Shown piece by piece: positions 1 to 7,681 of a DNA stretch of 41,108 nucleotides (position 1 is the first letter of the stretch; the number at the start of each line of letters is the position of its first letter). The DNA comes from Glycomyces amatae (lineage in GTDB: Bacteria > Actinomycetota > Actinomycetes > Mycobacteriales > Micromonosporaceae). Location of the stretch: NCBI RefSeq assembly GCF_020991375.1, contig NZ_JAJLQZ010000032.1:1-41108 (forward strand), in the 5' to 3' direction. Below the pieces are notes generated by a model. That model was not told where the DNA came from and did not search any database. It saw nothing but the letters and a program-made list of their open reading frames with translations. Made by a program: the position numbers and the translations under genes.

Positions 1-101
1 ATGACCGACGCTGGCATGTACTCGGCTGGACAGGCACCTACAGTCTCGCCGAACTTCCAGCCATAGCCGAGGAGATCAGAAGTCCGAACAAGCCCGCCTG
101 A
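1..101 (+). CDS. C-terminal end of an unknown protein (partial)
   Basis: The third forward frame is open from the window edge to a TGA at 99-101 and gives 32 residues containing RWHVLGWTGTYSLAELPAIA, which looks like real protein, with alternating hydrophobic residues and an amphipathic last helix. The start lies outside the window. I do not recognise the family. A GC-rich palindrome (GACCCCC-A-GGGGGTC, 100-114) overlaps the stop codon. Confidence 0.4.
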   Translation, partial: DRRWHVLGWTGTYSLAELPAIAEEIRSPNKPA

Positions 102-432
102 CCCCCAGGGGGTCGACCCCACAAGGTCGGCCCCCGTCCAACCCCTCGCACGACCCCCACCGATAAGCCGCATAGCTCAACCCAACATTTTCGCAGCTCA
201 GGCACGATAGCCAAGCACAGTCAAGAACCCCGAATACATAGTCCCAGCAAGAGAATTTTTCAGCGGCTCAGCCCATGCCGGCTGTCCGGCCCACCGCACC
301 CTGAGCTCAGCCCGTTGACTACTGAACCGACCACATCGGCTCCGACAGAACGACTCATCCACCGGACACACGGTTGTCCGGTTAGCGACAGTTCTGTACC
401 GTCACTGTCCGAGCCGTGGGACATTGGATTCC
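102..432. other. Non-coding gap
   Basis: About 330 bases without a convincing gene. It begins with the palindrome at 100-114; its one-base centre makes it a poor hairpin, so it is more likely a protein-binding site than a terminator. The rest is C-rich sequence with no clear promoter. Short open frames on both strands have no ribosome-binding sites and no protein-like composition. Confidence 0.5.
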
Positions 433-1023
433 ATGTCTGCGCCAGAATGCGGAGTCCCCACGAAGAAGGACGGACAACCCTGCCGTCGCCCCCGCTATTA
501 CCCGTGCAAAGACCACAGCATCGGCCAGTACCCGGCCTCCAGACTGCGCTCCAACACGACTCCAACCGAGCGACCCGACGAAGATGAACTACGCCGATAC
601 CGAGACCGAAACTGGCAACGCCAGGAGGGGCAAGTACTCATCAAACTGCTCGGATCGCCCAAAGCCCGCCAGCTTCGCGGTCTGAAGGACTGCGAAGACC
701 TCGCCAAGGTCGCCCGCTACCTAGATCAAGCCGCCCGTCTCGAACCAGGCCCTCTCCTCGACCAAGTCGAAGCGCGCTGCGGCCCAGCCACAGCCAGCCC
801 GATCCGAACCTTGACCGAGAAGCTCATACAACGCCTTACCGGCATCAACTCGCTCAAGGACGTCGCAAAAGCACTCCGCTTCGCAGGCATCTGGCACTGC
901 GCAGTAGCTGGAATGCTCGAAACCTGTCCCTGTCTCAACCACGTACATCAGCAGGCAACCAAATCACTCCGGAGCGATGGTCTCGGTAACCTAGATCGCT
1001 TGGGAATCGCACCAGAAGTTTGA
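433..1023 (+). CDS. Hypothetical protein with N-terminal Cys-rich motif
   Basis: This 196-residue protein begins MSAPECGVPTKKDGQPCRRP and continues with a Cys about 7 residues later and a nearby His (CKDHS). The pattern C-G-x-x-T-x-x-G-x-P-C-x-R-x(n)-C-x-x-H is a common short N-terminal zinc-knuckle-like motif in phage and plasmid proteins of actinobacteria. The remainder is helical and charged, with further Cys residues near the C-terminus (ETCPCLNH). The ATG at 433 is preferred; an in-frame TTG at 424 would add three residues. GC is clearly lower than in the chromosomal part of the window. Metal or nucleic-acid binding is only inferred; the function is unknown. Confidence 0.6.
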   Translation: MSAPECGVPTKKDGQPCRRPRYYPCKDHSIGQYPASRLRSNTTPTERPDEDELRRYRDRNWQRQEGQVLIKLLGSPKARQLRGLKDCEDLAKVARYLDQAARLEPGPLLDQVEARCGPATASPIRTLTEKLIQRLTGINSLKDVAKALRFAGIWHCAVAGMLETCPCLNHVHQQATKSLRSDGLGNLDRLGIAPEV

Positions 1024-1035
1024 TCTCGGCCGAGT

Positions 1036-1290
1036 AGGACCGAACAAAACTAGGCAACGACGACATCCTCAGCGGGGCCCTCACGCAAGGCTGTCCACTG
1101 CCCTCGCAGCGGGAGCTAGCCGTGAGGTACGGCGTCGCCCGCAACACCGCCGCCGAAGCGGTCAAGATCCTAGAGTCCGAAGGGCTCATCGAGAGCCGCA
1201 ACCGCGCGCGCCCGTCCGTCCGCAAACAGCGCAGGCTCCTGTGCCTCGGCGCTGAGCGGTACTCCAACCGCCTGCGCGTAGAGACCGGCC
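1036..1290 (+). pseudogene. GntR-family regulator remnant (winged-helix part only)
   Basis: The frame that opens after the TAG at 1035 encodes the core of a GntR winged helix: LPSQRELAVRYGVARNTA, then AVKILESEGLIESRNRA, then a V-R linker and LGAERYSNRLRVETGL, the usual link to the effector domain in actinobacterial GntR proteins. The first helix is cut short and no start codon with a ribosome-binding site precedes it. The effector (UTRA-type) domain is absent: after 1290 the similarity stops and a transporter remnant begins in another frame. A working product is very unlikely. Confidence 0.7.
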
Positions 1291-1780
1291 TGCGCCTGCC
1301 CGCGATCGCAAGACCTGGGGCACTTCACCGTCGCCGGCTTCTTCGGCAGCGCCCTCCCCTGCCTATTCTTCGGCATCGGGAACAGACCGTCTCCTTTGGC
1401 GACGGCCGGCGTCATCAACGCCAGCCCTCCGCTCTGGACCATTTTCATAGCCGTCCTCGCCCACCGCAACGGGTCCTCTGCACGCGAAAAGGCCTGGAGC
1501 CTCACCATCGGCTTCGCAGGCGTCCTATCATCTTCTCCCCATGGAACCACACCGAAATAGCAAACTGGGGAGGACTCGCCTGCCTCGCCGCTGCAGCCTC
1601 CTACGGCATCAGCTACGTCTACATCGGCAAGCTCCTCGGGTACTCCGCAAGGCAACAGGCCAACTCATCAGCGCCACAGCGCTAACCATCGGTCCTCCTC
1701 CTCGGCACCGACATCGCCTACCGCATCATCATTAACGACGGGCTACTGCCTCCGCAATCGTGGTCTATCATCTTCCAACG
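1291..1780 (+). pseudogene. EamA/DMT-family transporter remnant with several frameshifts
   Basis: Pieces of an EamA-type drug/metabolite exporter appear in order but in changing frames. VAGFFGSALPCLFFGIG, then GVINASPPLWTIFIAVL and LTIGFAGVL (about 1315-1530) lie in one frame, which ends at a TAG near 1558. NWGGLACLAAAASYGISYVY (about 1565-1625) is in a second, GQLISATAL in a third, and LLLGTDIAYRIII (from 1692) in the second again. These match the family's motifs in the right order (ALPFLLFA, INATTPL, LLGFAGV, ALCYGLGFVYAR, GTGLAYLLYF). At least three frameshifts are needed, so the gene is dead. The N-terminal helices are missing, replaced by the GntR remnant. Confidence 0.7.
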
Positions 1781-2401
1781 TTACATGCGCAAACCAGCGT
1801 CAAAATCGCCACAAGTTAACCCTTGCTTGGATGATGATTCTCCAATGCAAACCTGTTCCCCAATAAGCGCGCCTCTCTTCATCCAGGAAATTACATCTTC
1901 GGCACTATAGCTTGCTTCACTCTTAGGATCGGGATCGATCCAGAAAAGCGAGTAGACTTCAGGCGCCTTTGGTGCCACTTTTCCAAGAAGGCCAAGCATC
2001 ACTCGATCTAGCGATACAATTATGCGATCAGTCTCTCGGGCCGCAACAATTAGTAGAATGTCCTTTTCTATTGCTTCACGTCCTCTAACGGAAATATCCT
2101 CAGAGTCACACATTTCATGGATTAGATGAAATATCTTCTCATGCAGTACTTCATTTTCATTCACCCAAACAATCTGCCGCCGCTTGTGCATAATGCTTAG
2201 CCAGGACAAACCCAGGCGATTTTTGTGGTTCCGCCATTCCGTCGCCAGCTCCGCACTCATTACGACCCGATGTCCCAGATCTCGAAGGGCGAAAAGAAAT
2301 TCTCGGCAATTTTGAGAGCGGGGATGTTCTTGAAGTTTGGCAACGCCCGCAGCAGCCATAACACAGGTATCAACAACAATTCTCCTGGACATATTACTCA
2401 T
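1781..2401 (-). CDS. PIN-domain protein (putative nuclease), partner of the upstream ATPase
   Basis: A 206-residue protein with the layout of a PIN-domain ribonuclease. The first strand ends in IVVDTC (Asp11), followed by an acidic residue in SAELATEW (Glu51 or Glu55), then EKDILLIVAARE (Asp114) and IIVSLD (Asp132). Together these give the four acidic positions expected for metal-dependent RNA cleavage. It is longer than VapC toxins (about 130 residues), with an extra middle segment and a C-terminal tail. The ATG at 2401 overlaps the end of the ATPase gene by 8 bases (ATGAGTAA), so translation is probably coupled; an ATG at 2392 is possible. Like the ATPase gene it is AT-rich compared with the rest of the window. 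I infer that it is the effector of a two-gene module; RNA cleavage is not shown by the sequence. Confidence 0.75.
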   Translation of the reverse strand: MSNMSRRIVVDTCVMAAAGVAKLQEHPRSQNCREFLFALRDLGHRVVMSAELATEWRNHKNRLGLSWLSIMHKRRQIVWVNENEVLHEKIFHLIHEMCDSEDISVRGREAIEKDILLIVAARETDRIIVSLDRVMLGLLGKVAPKAPEVYSLFWIDPDPKSEASYSAEDVISWMKRGALIGEQVCIGESSSKQGLTCGDFDAGLRM

Positions 2402-3737
2402 GTCGCCGACCAATCCGAGAGACTGCGGCTTCTAGATATTTTGACTCAGCCATCATATATACCTGGTCAAGGTCTTCTGGCCAGTCCCCAAATGAACCAT
2501 CGGACTCAAGCTCGGCGGTTTCTACATCAGTAAATCCAGTTTCAGGATTTCGCTTAAACCAATTGAGTCCCACGTCCTCCGGCCTTAGAACTCCTTCAGC
2601 AACTTTCGTTTGAATAGCTCTAATTAGTAGATCGCTATGAGTCTCCACGACGACTTTCACCCCACGAAGAACAGCGTCGATGATGATCTCACCGAACTCA
2701 TATTGAGCCTTGGGGTGAAGATGAATCTCAGGCTGTTCTAGATAAACTAGTTGGCCTGGACGCGCAGCAATGAGCGCTACTACAACAGGTAGTGTTTGCG
2801 ATACGCCGAAACCCACGTCAGCAATATTTACTACGTCGTTTGCTCCACCTTGACGTGCTTTCAGCAAACGTCCCACAACAAGTTCTACACGAGTGTCATC
2901 CACTCGTTTCGCTTCAACCTTCCAGCTCAAGCCTAGCTTCTCGAGGCCCTTCTTTAGGCGCTCTGTCTTTTCACTTTCGCCTCGGTTCTGCCAGGCAGAG
3001 ATAATTCCTGCTGCATAATCATGGAACTGCCCTGGATAGGATCCTTCTACTGCGGCCGTACGATATGTGCGTTCGGGATTACCCCTAAGTGCAGGAAGAT
3101 GGATAATACGCGATATGTCACTTTCAATCCGATCAGGATTGAAATCCTCAACCATTATCGAGAAGAGATTTCGCAATACAATGCGACCGTCTCTCCCACC
3201 CACTCGCCCTCCAATATTTAGCGCCCAACGATCTCTGACAACTTCCAATTTAAGGCCCGAATCGAGATGTTTGCCCAGGCTGTCCACTCGTTTCATCCAA
3301 GCCTTCGGTAGGATCTCTGTAATCTGCCTCTGGGTAAGACTTTCTTTGAGTTTATACTCAAAATTCACCTCACCCTCATTCTTGAGTTCGAATTCTTGAA
3401 CCTTGATATCTCCTTTCTTATCTTTCCCAAACTTGACTTGAATCGACTGCGGTCCCGAACCTACACCGATACTAAAACTCGAAACCCTAGTACTTTGGGC
3501 CTGACCTTTAGATAGCACCTTTTCAATTTCAGTCACATTTACATTTGGGCCGTCAAGCAACAATGGACCTGGATCATACGGCGCCTCAAGTGTTTGCTTC
3601 AAGAGCAAAAGAGGCTGCATCATACTAGATTTTCCCGAGCTGTTTACACCCGCATTGACGGTCAATCTCCTAATATTTATTGTTTGCGCTTCCTTTAGCG
3701 CTTTATATCCTTGAATTGTAATTCTATCAATTGACAC
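2394..3737 (-). CDS. AAA/ABC-type ATPase with DUF3696-like C-terminus
   Basis: A 447-residue SMC/RecF/OLD-like ATPase. It begins MSIDRITIQGYKAL, with the Walker A loop GVNSSGKSS at 30-38. A long variable middle domain follows, then a signature-like VGFGVSQTLP, Walker B VYLEQPEIHLHPKAQ, and the switch VVVETHSDLLI. The end contains DGSFGDWPEDLDQ, which resembles the DUF3696 motif. No nuclease domain (such as Toprim) is fused. The GTG at 3737 is chosen because AGGGG lies 5 bases upstream and the protein then starts exactly at the first strand of the fold; a frame open to 3794 adds 19 unlikely residues. The PIN gene follows with an 8-base overlap. GC is far below that of the neighbours, which points to transfer. 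Most likely a sensor/motor subunit of a defence module. Confidence 0.8.
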   Translation of the reverse strand: MSIDRITIQGYKALKEAQTINIRRLTVNAGVNSSGKSSMMQPLLLLKQTLEAPYDPGPLLLDGPNVNVTEIEKVLSKGQAQSTRVSSFSIGVGSGPQSIQVKFGKDKKGDIKVQEFELKNEGEVNFEYKLKESLTQRQITEILPKAWMKRVDSLGKHLDSGLKLEVVRDRWALNIGGRVGGRDGRIVLRNLFSIMVEDFNPDRIESDISRIIHLPALRGNPERTYRTAAVEGSYPGQFHDYAAGIISAWQNRGESEKTERLKKGLEKLGLSWKVEAKRVDDTRVELVVGRLLKARQGGANDVVNIADVGFGVSQTLPVVVALIAARPGQLVYLEQPEIHLHPKAQYEFGEIIIDAVLRGVKVVVETHSDLLIRAIQTKVAEGVLRPEDVGLNWFKRNPETGFTDVETAELESDGSFGDWPEDLDQVYMMAESKYLEAAVSRIGRRHE

Positions 3738-3844
3738 TTTTTCCCCTAAGGTCTTTATTACTTTCACCAAATAAAACTTCCGGAAGAACGCCACGCGTCG
3801 TGAACGGTTACGCCGCTGGAGATTTCTTACTTGCAGAACAGTAC

Positions 3845-3872
3845 CTTATATGAAGTCGGCCATACATGTCTA
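3845..3872 (-). promoter_or_regulatory. Candidate promoter of the ATPase/PIN operon
   Basis: On the minus strand, TAGACA (3867-3872) and TATAAG (3845-3850) are separated by 16 bases; each matches the housekeeping -35 or -10 consensus at five of six positions. This would start a transcript about 100 bases before the GTG at 3737. No other promoter of similar quality is seen nearby. Confidence 0.5.
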
Positions 3873-4286
3873 GCGTCATCGCCGATGACTCTCGCCCTTC
3901 CCGCACTTCTCGATTTAGATAACCTTACTCACCGCACTTGAGCGCTCCTCTCGATTTATGATATTTCAACCTTCCATTCGATCCTTTCCCTTCTGAAACT
4001 TAGGTTGCCGCAATCGATCGCAGCATCTGCGTTGAGCACGGTTGTCTCAGGGGCGCCAGGGCAGCGTCAGCGGATTGCGGGGAGCGTCGCGTACCTCGAG
4101 AGAACCAGGGTCGGTCCCTCTTGCGCGAGACTCCGGTTCCGTAGGCGTCGCGACCGGCATGAACGGCGTCCGGATCGCCTGGAGTCGAGACCGTGGCGGT
4201 CGGCGGCACCACCGCAGGATCGAAGCGCGCTACTTGCCGCCGCAAGCGTCAACTGCGGACAGGTGGCAGGTCCGATCCACCGAGCG
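3873..4286. other. Non-coding gap
   Basis: About 410 bases between the ATPase promoter and the end of the next minus-strand gene. GC changes sharply near 4000, from AT-rich on the left to GC-rich on the right, which may mark the edge of the ATPase/PIN insertion. Open frames exist on both strands, but none has a ribosome-binding site, a recognisable domain or natural-looking composition. Confidence 0.45.
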
Positions 4287-4619
4287 TTACTTCCTAGACC
4301 GTGGCCGGCGGCGACGCATTCGCGGGCGGTCGAGGATCTCGACGTACATGATCTGCCCGTCCACGACGTCGAGGATCAGCATGCCTTTCGCCGGGCGCAG
4401 GACCACGTTGCGATGGCCGGGCCCGTACGAGCCGCTTTTGGGCCGGTACACGGTCCGGATGCTCTGGCAGCTCCTGTCCTTGCAGGTGCACCGCTCCACG
4501 AGCCGGAGGTCTTCGGTCGCACTCGCCAGGGCGGTTTCCCCCTGAAGTTCGAGGAGGTCGCGCAGCTCGGTGACAAGGTCGGGGAAGACCTCTCGCAGCA
4601 GGGGGTAGTCAGGCGGCAT
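4287..4619 (-). CDS. Conserved hypothetical protein with CxC...C motif
   Basis: A 110-residue protein starting MPPDYPLLREVFPDLVTELR. A helical N-terminal half is followed by a compact Cys motif (ERCTCKDRSCQSI), then a beta-rich part (NVVLRPAKGMLILDVVDGQI, then YVEIL) and a very basic Arg-rich tail. The shape, with a short strand-rich domain after a small Cys motif, looks like a real soluble protein. I do not recognise a named family. The ATG at 4619 was chosen because the upstream in-frame extension is low-complexity (many Pro, Arg and Gly). It stands alone: the next gene upstream on the same strand ends 214 bases away. Confidence 0.6.
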   Translation of the reverse strand: MPPDYPLLREVFPDLVTELRDLLELQGETALASATEDLRLVERCTCKDRSCQSIRTVYRPKSGSYGPGHRNVVLRPAKGMLILDVVDGQIMYVEILDRPRMRRRRPRSRK

Positions 4620-4833
4620 GGAACGAGCGTAGCCACACGCCCAGAGACGTGCGCTCCCCTCTTGACGGGTCTTTCTGGGGCGCGCTGGGGGCGCTCCAGG
4701 GTGACCGGGTGTGACCGACAACGACCTATGATGCCCGGACGGAAGCGCAAGTCAGCGTGGAAACACCCCGATTTGGGAGGGAGATTCGCCGCTGCCGTCA
4801 CCCGGCGTACTGTCGTTTTAAGGTCCGGACCCG

Positions 4834-5315
4834 TCATTGAATCCGTTCCGCACCAGCGGGCCAGATTATCGTTACGGGGATTCCTAGAGCCCGAGCCTGC
4901 CCTACAGCATCGGCCGTTCCGCCTTTGGCTGCTGGCAGTTGACCATCCCAGACTGCGAAGAGATGGTCAATCAAGCTGAGGATGTAGTTGTTTGCCGCCG
5001 CATATGCTTCTCGTCCTCCGGTTTGGTATGGCAGGGCGGCGACCTCATCCGCCTGGAGAAGCAAGTGGTCATAGGTAGGTTGGTCCTCCGGGCCAACCTT
5101 CCTGTCCCGGTAGTCATAGAGGGCACGACCACCATCAAACTTCCGCCGACATCAATGATCACCTGAGCAAAGATCGAGTCTGATCCTGTTGCGAGGCAAC
5201 TGAAACCGGTCAAATCACCGCCTTGGAAAGCGCCTATCGCTTCTCTGATGGCCGTTCGTACAAGATCCGCTGTCAAAGTAGTGAGATCCATATGCCCGGT
5301 GACACCGATTCGCAA
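4834..5315 (-). pseudogene. SLOG/LOG-like Rossmann-fold protein, frameshifted
   Basis: Two frames together encode one protein of about 160 residues. The first begins RIGVTGHMDLT, typical of SLOG-family proteins (Rossmann folds thought to bind nucleotide-derived ligands), followed by FSCLATGSDSIFAQVIIDVG and VVVP. The second frame continues DYRDRKVGPEDQPTYDHLLL, then GREAYAAANNYI and LIDHLFAVWDGQ, GGTADAV and ALGIPVTIIWP, the expected C-terminal half. The switch lies at about 5120-5130, next to a CCC run, and one missing base would explain it. The TTG at 5315 is a good start, with AAGGAG seven bases upstream. Either the gene is freshly broken or this is a base-calling error: everything outside the shift looks intact. 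SLOG proteins have been proposed as sensors in conflict systems. Confidence 0.7.
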
Positions 5316-5502
5316 TTCTTGCTCCTTGTGAAGACCATGGCGGATGGAAACATATTCGCCTTACGTCACTTTTGGTCGAATTTTTCGGATTGAATTGAAT
5401 GTTATAAATCAATACAAGCAGTCAAGTCGAAGCAATCGAATGGCTGTACTACCCCTGAAAGTCTCGTCGTACGATGATCAATCTCAGAGATGGGAGCAAC
5501 CA

Positions 5503-5658
5503 ATGAAGGTTTCGGCATACCACTCAATCGATCCGACAGATCCAGACGTCTATCACGACCAGGACAACTGCCCGGCAGGGCAGCAGATCCCACCTAAGAA
5601 CAGGCGCAACGGCACTGCGGGCCGTCGACGCTGTCTGCACTGCACGAACATGGGGTAA
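5503..5658 (+). CDS. Small Cys-containing protein (51 aa)
   Basis: Starts MKVSAYHSIDPTDPDVYHDQ and ends RRRCLHCTNMG, with NCPAG and PPKNRRNGTAGRR between. Three Cys (DNC, RRRC, HC) and nearby His residues suggest a very small zinc-ribbon-like fold with one ligand replaced by His or Asp. The NRxxGTxGRxxCxxC pattern recurs in tiny actinobacterial proteins of unknown role. The ATG at 5503 has GGGAG 7 bases upstream (GGGAGCAACCAATG); a longer in-frame opening from 5344 has no such site. It lies in an AT-rich stretch between the broken SLOG gene and the trmO-like gene and stands alone on its strand. Confidence 0.6.
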   Translation: MKVSAYHSIDPTDPDVYHDQDNCPAGQQIPPKNRRNGTAGRRRCLHCTNMG

Positions 5659-5770
5659 ACGGTTAGTCCGATGCAGGCCCTTGACTGTGTGTGTCATTGA
5701 GCATCTGGTGTTCGTGGGGCTCAACTTGTTGATTTCCACGAGCATCAGATAGCTGAGTTCTCCCCTCGGT

Positions 5771-6253
5771 CTAGTCTTGCTTGGGCGCAAAATAGTCGGT
5801 GAGCATTTCTCCTACCCAGGTGGGTTGGTGGAGGTCGCCCCGAGGGCCCATTTCTTGGAACCAGGGTTTGATATCGAGGGCTGGGGTTCCGTCGATAGCG
5901 TCGAGGTCCTCGACGTGTAGGTCGAGGCCGTCGACTTTGAGGAGTTTGCAGCGGCTTACGCCGAGCCAGTTGGTGCGTCGCATGTTGCGGTGGCCGAAGA
6001 CGCCGACTTTGGGCCATTCAGGGTTGTCGCGGGCCGCGCGGGCGCCGAAGTGCAGGTCGGTCTTGTCTGTGAGGTGGAAGTGGAAGACGACTTCGAGGTG
6101 GGAGAACTCGTCAAGGCCCTGCACTGATTCTGCGGTGAAGTTGGGGTCGTCGATCCGGATGATCGCCTGCGTGCCACCCCAGTAGTCGTCGGTCGGTTCC
6201 TTCCGCCCTCCGATGACGTGGCCGATCGGACGTACGGTGATTTCCTCTGACAT
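5771..6253 (-). CDS. TrmO/TsaA-like SAM-dependent methyltransferase
   Basis: A 160-residue member of the TrmO (YaeB/UPF0066) family, which in E. coli N6-methylates threonylcarbamoyladenosine at tRNA position 37. The beta-barrel signatures are visible: VRPIGHVIGG at the start, VQGLDEFSHLEVVFHFH, then GVFGHRNMRRTNWLGVSRCK and AIDGTPALDIKPW. The usual RPNPIG stretch is RRTNWLG here, so this belongs to a divergent actinobacterial subgroup and its RNA substrate may differ. It starts 17 bases after the XRE regulator gene on the same strand, so the two probably form one transcript. Confidence 0.75.
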   Translation of the reverse strand: MSEEITVRPIGHVIGGRKEPTDDYWGGTQAIIRIDDPNFTAESVQGLDEFSHLEVVFHFHLTDKTDLHFGARAARDNPEWPKVGVFGHRNMRRTNWLGVSRCKLLKVDGLDLHVEDLDAIDGTPALDIKPWFQEMGPRGDLHQPTWVGEMLTDYFAPKQD

Positions 6254-6270
6254 GGCTCTCCCTGGATTCG

Positions 6271-7482
6271 TTATCCGGAGGCGAGGAGGAGGTCCTCAGC
6301 CCTGGCCCGGAGCTCAACAGCGGCTTCGACATCGGCGCCTCGATGGGAGTCGAGTGTCGTGATCAGCGTCTTGACGACGCTTCGGGTGCGGCCGGATCGG
6401 ATGCCGTTCATTGCGTCCAGCGCTCGCGACCATGCATCGCAGGCGGATTCAAGTTCGCCTCGCTGGGCAAGCACCTCAGCGAGGTATCCGAGTGTGACGG
6501 CGTGCGTCCTGGCGAAAGTCTCGGCTCTGCGCGCCTCCACGCTTCGCTCGAACTCCCGAGCGGCCCCGTCAAGGTCACCCATGTCGCGCAACGCGCAGGC
6601 GGTTTCGTGGGCGAGGGAGGCCTCCCCGAAGAAGAAGACGCGGTCTGGTTCTTCGATTCCCGGATCGGCTGAAGCGAGATCATCCTCAGCTTGGAGGAGA
6701 ACTTGAGCAGCAGTGCGGTGCTCGCCGGTCGAAACCAACGTTCGAGCTCTCACGACTCTGAGGAGCGCTCGCTCTCGCGGCGTGGCTAGCTCGATGGATG
6801 GGCCAGTGATGGAGGCTGCGGAGAAGTTGACAGCGTTGGTGGTCTGTCCGAGGTCGTTCGCCTGATGCGCCATCGCTCGCAGGACGTGTCCGCTGAGCGG
6901 TGCGTCTCTGGCTTCTGAGGAGAGTTCAACCGCCAGGGCGAAGGCTTGCTGGGCCTCTTGATGGCGACCATCGTCGAATGCCATCCAACCAACAAGGTAC
7001 GAAGCCTCACCCGCGGCAGAGAAGAGCTGCTGACGAACAGCCTCGTTGCGGAAGGTTCCGGCGAGAGCGTCGGACACGTCAGTCTTGAGGTACTGGGCGA
7101 GCGCGTTCCGCGCGTGTCCCCCGCCTCGGCGTTGATCGACACGGGAGAAGAGCGCGATCATGTCCTTGACTGCTGAAACGTCGCCTGCGCCTATTCGCTG
7201 TGGCGCAGCGGTAGGCCCGCTGTCGACTGCAAGAAAGCCGGGGATCGAGCTGACACCGAGGGAAAGCAGTGCTCTGCGGCGAATGACGTCCTCCTCTGCG
7301 AGCCGATGCCGCTCTTGGGCGACCACTTCACGGTAGGCCGTGATCACCTCGTTCGGTACCGGGCGTTGGTCGGTCTCGTAAAAGCCTAGGGCCGCTTTGC
7401 TCCAGGGCAGGCGGCGGGCCATGTCGCCGAGGCTGAGGTCAACGGCGGTTCGTGCCGTTCTGAGTTGCTGGCCTGGGGTCAT
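6271..7482 (-). CDS. XRE-family regulator with TPR-like C-terminal domain
   Basis: A 403-residue protein. The N-terminal helix-turn-helix is MTPGQQLRTARTAVDLSLGD followed by MARRLPWSKAALGFYET; the long all-helical remainder has repeated A-x-x-L patterns (AQYLKTDVSDAL, EASYLVGWMAFDDGRHQEAQ, REFERSVEAR, LGYLAEVLAQRGELESACDA) typical of TPR-type sensor domains in Streptomyces-like XRE regulators. The ATG at 7482 fits the start of the fold; an upstream opening to 7548 lacks protein character. AAGGTG lies 9 bases upstream. Two direct TGTAGAC half-sites 11 bases apart sit just before the gene, so it probably represses itself and may also control the divergent gene at 7682. The trmO-like gene follows in the same operon. 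Confidence 0.8.
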   Translation of the reverse strand: MTPGQQLRTARTAVDLSLGDMARRLPWSKAALGFYETDQRPVPNEVITAYREVVAQERHRLAEEDVIRRRALLSLGVSSIPGFLAVDSGPTAAPQRIGAGDVSAVKDMIALFSRVDQRRGGGHARNALAQYLKTDVSDALAGTFRNEAVRQQLFSAAGEASYLVGWMAFDDGRHQEAQQAFALAVELSSEARDAPLSGHVLRAMAHQANDLGQTTNAVNFSAASITGPSIELATPRERALLRVVRARTLVSTGEHRTAAQVLLQAEDDLASADPGIEEPDRVFFFGEASLAHETACALRDMGDLDGAAREFERSVEARRAETFARTHAVTLGYLAEVLAQRGELESACDAWSRALDAMNGIRSGRTRSVVKTLITTLDSHRGADVEAAVELRARAEDLLLASG

Positions 7483-7483
7483 C

Positions 7484-7543
7484 TGTAGACACCTTGTAGA
7501 CGGTTTGAGTCCTCCTGTCGGCTTCGCTGTAGATGATGCTACA
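7484..7543. promoter_or_regulatory. Operator cluster between divergent XRE and hypothetical genes
   Basis: TGTAGAC occurs at 7484-7490 and again at 7495-7501, 11 bases apart (one helical turn). A third site at 7528-7543 is an inverted repeat, TGTAG-ATGATG-CTACA. All lie directly upstream of the XRE start at 7482, in the 200-base divergent spacer. Binding by the adjacent XRE protein is inferred. Confidence 0.5.
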
Positions 7544-7681
7544 AGCATGGCTCCCGAGAGTCATCCACCGCTTACACACGGGCCCTGGCTGCTCAGGCGG
7601 TGTGCAAGCCAGTGTTATGCGGCCCGCCTTCGGCTTCCACACTTCAGGCGGGCCGCCTCACCAGATCCACCAAAGGGAGAA

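Noticed and set aside
100..114. GACCCCC-A-GGGGGTC as terminator of the first gene
   Set aside because: One-base centre cannot form a stable hairpin loop and there is no T-run; a binding site is more likely.
1781..2401. PIN gene as a VapC toxin
   Set aside because: It is much longer than VapC, has no VapB-like antitoxin gene before it, and overlaps an ATPase gene instead.
4005..4979. 324-codon plus-strand frame
   Set aside because: It is antisense to the conserved gene at 4287-4619 and runs across non-coding sequence; composition is unnatural.
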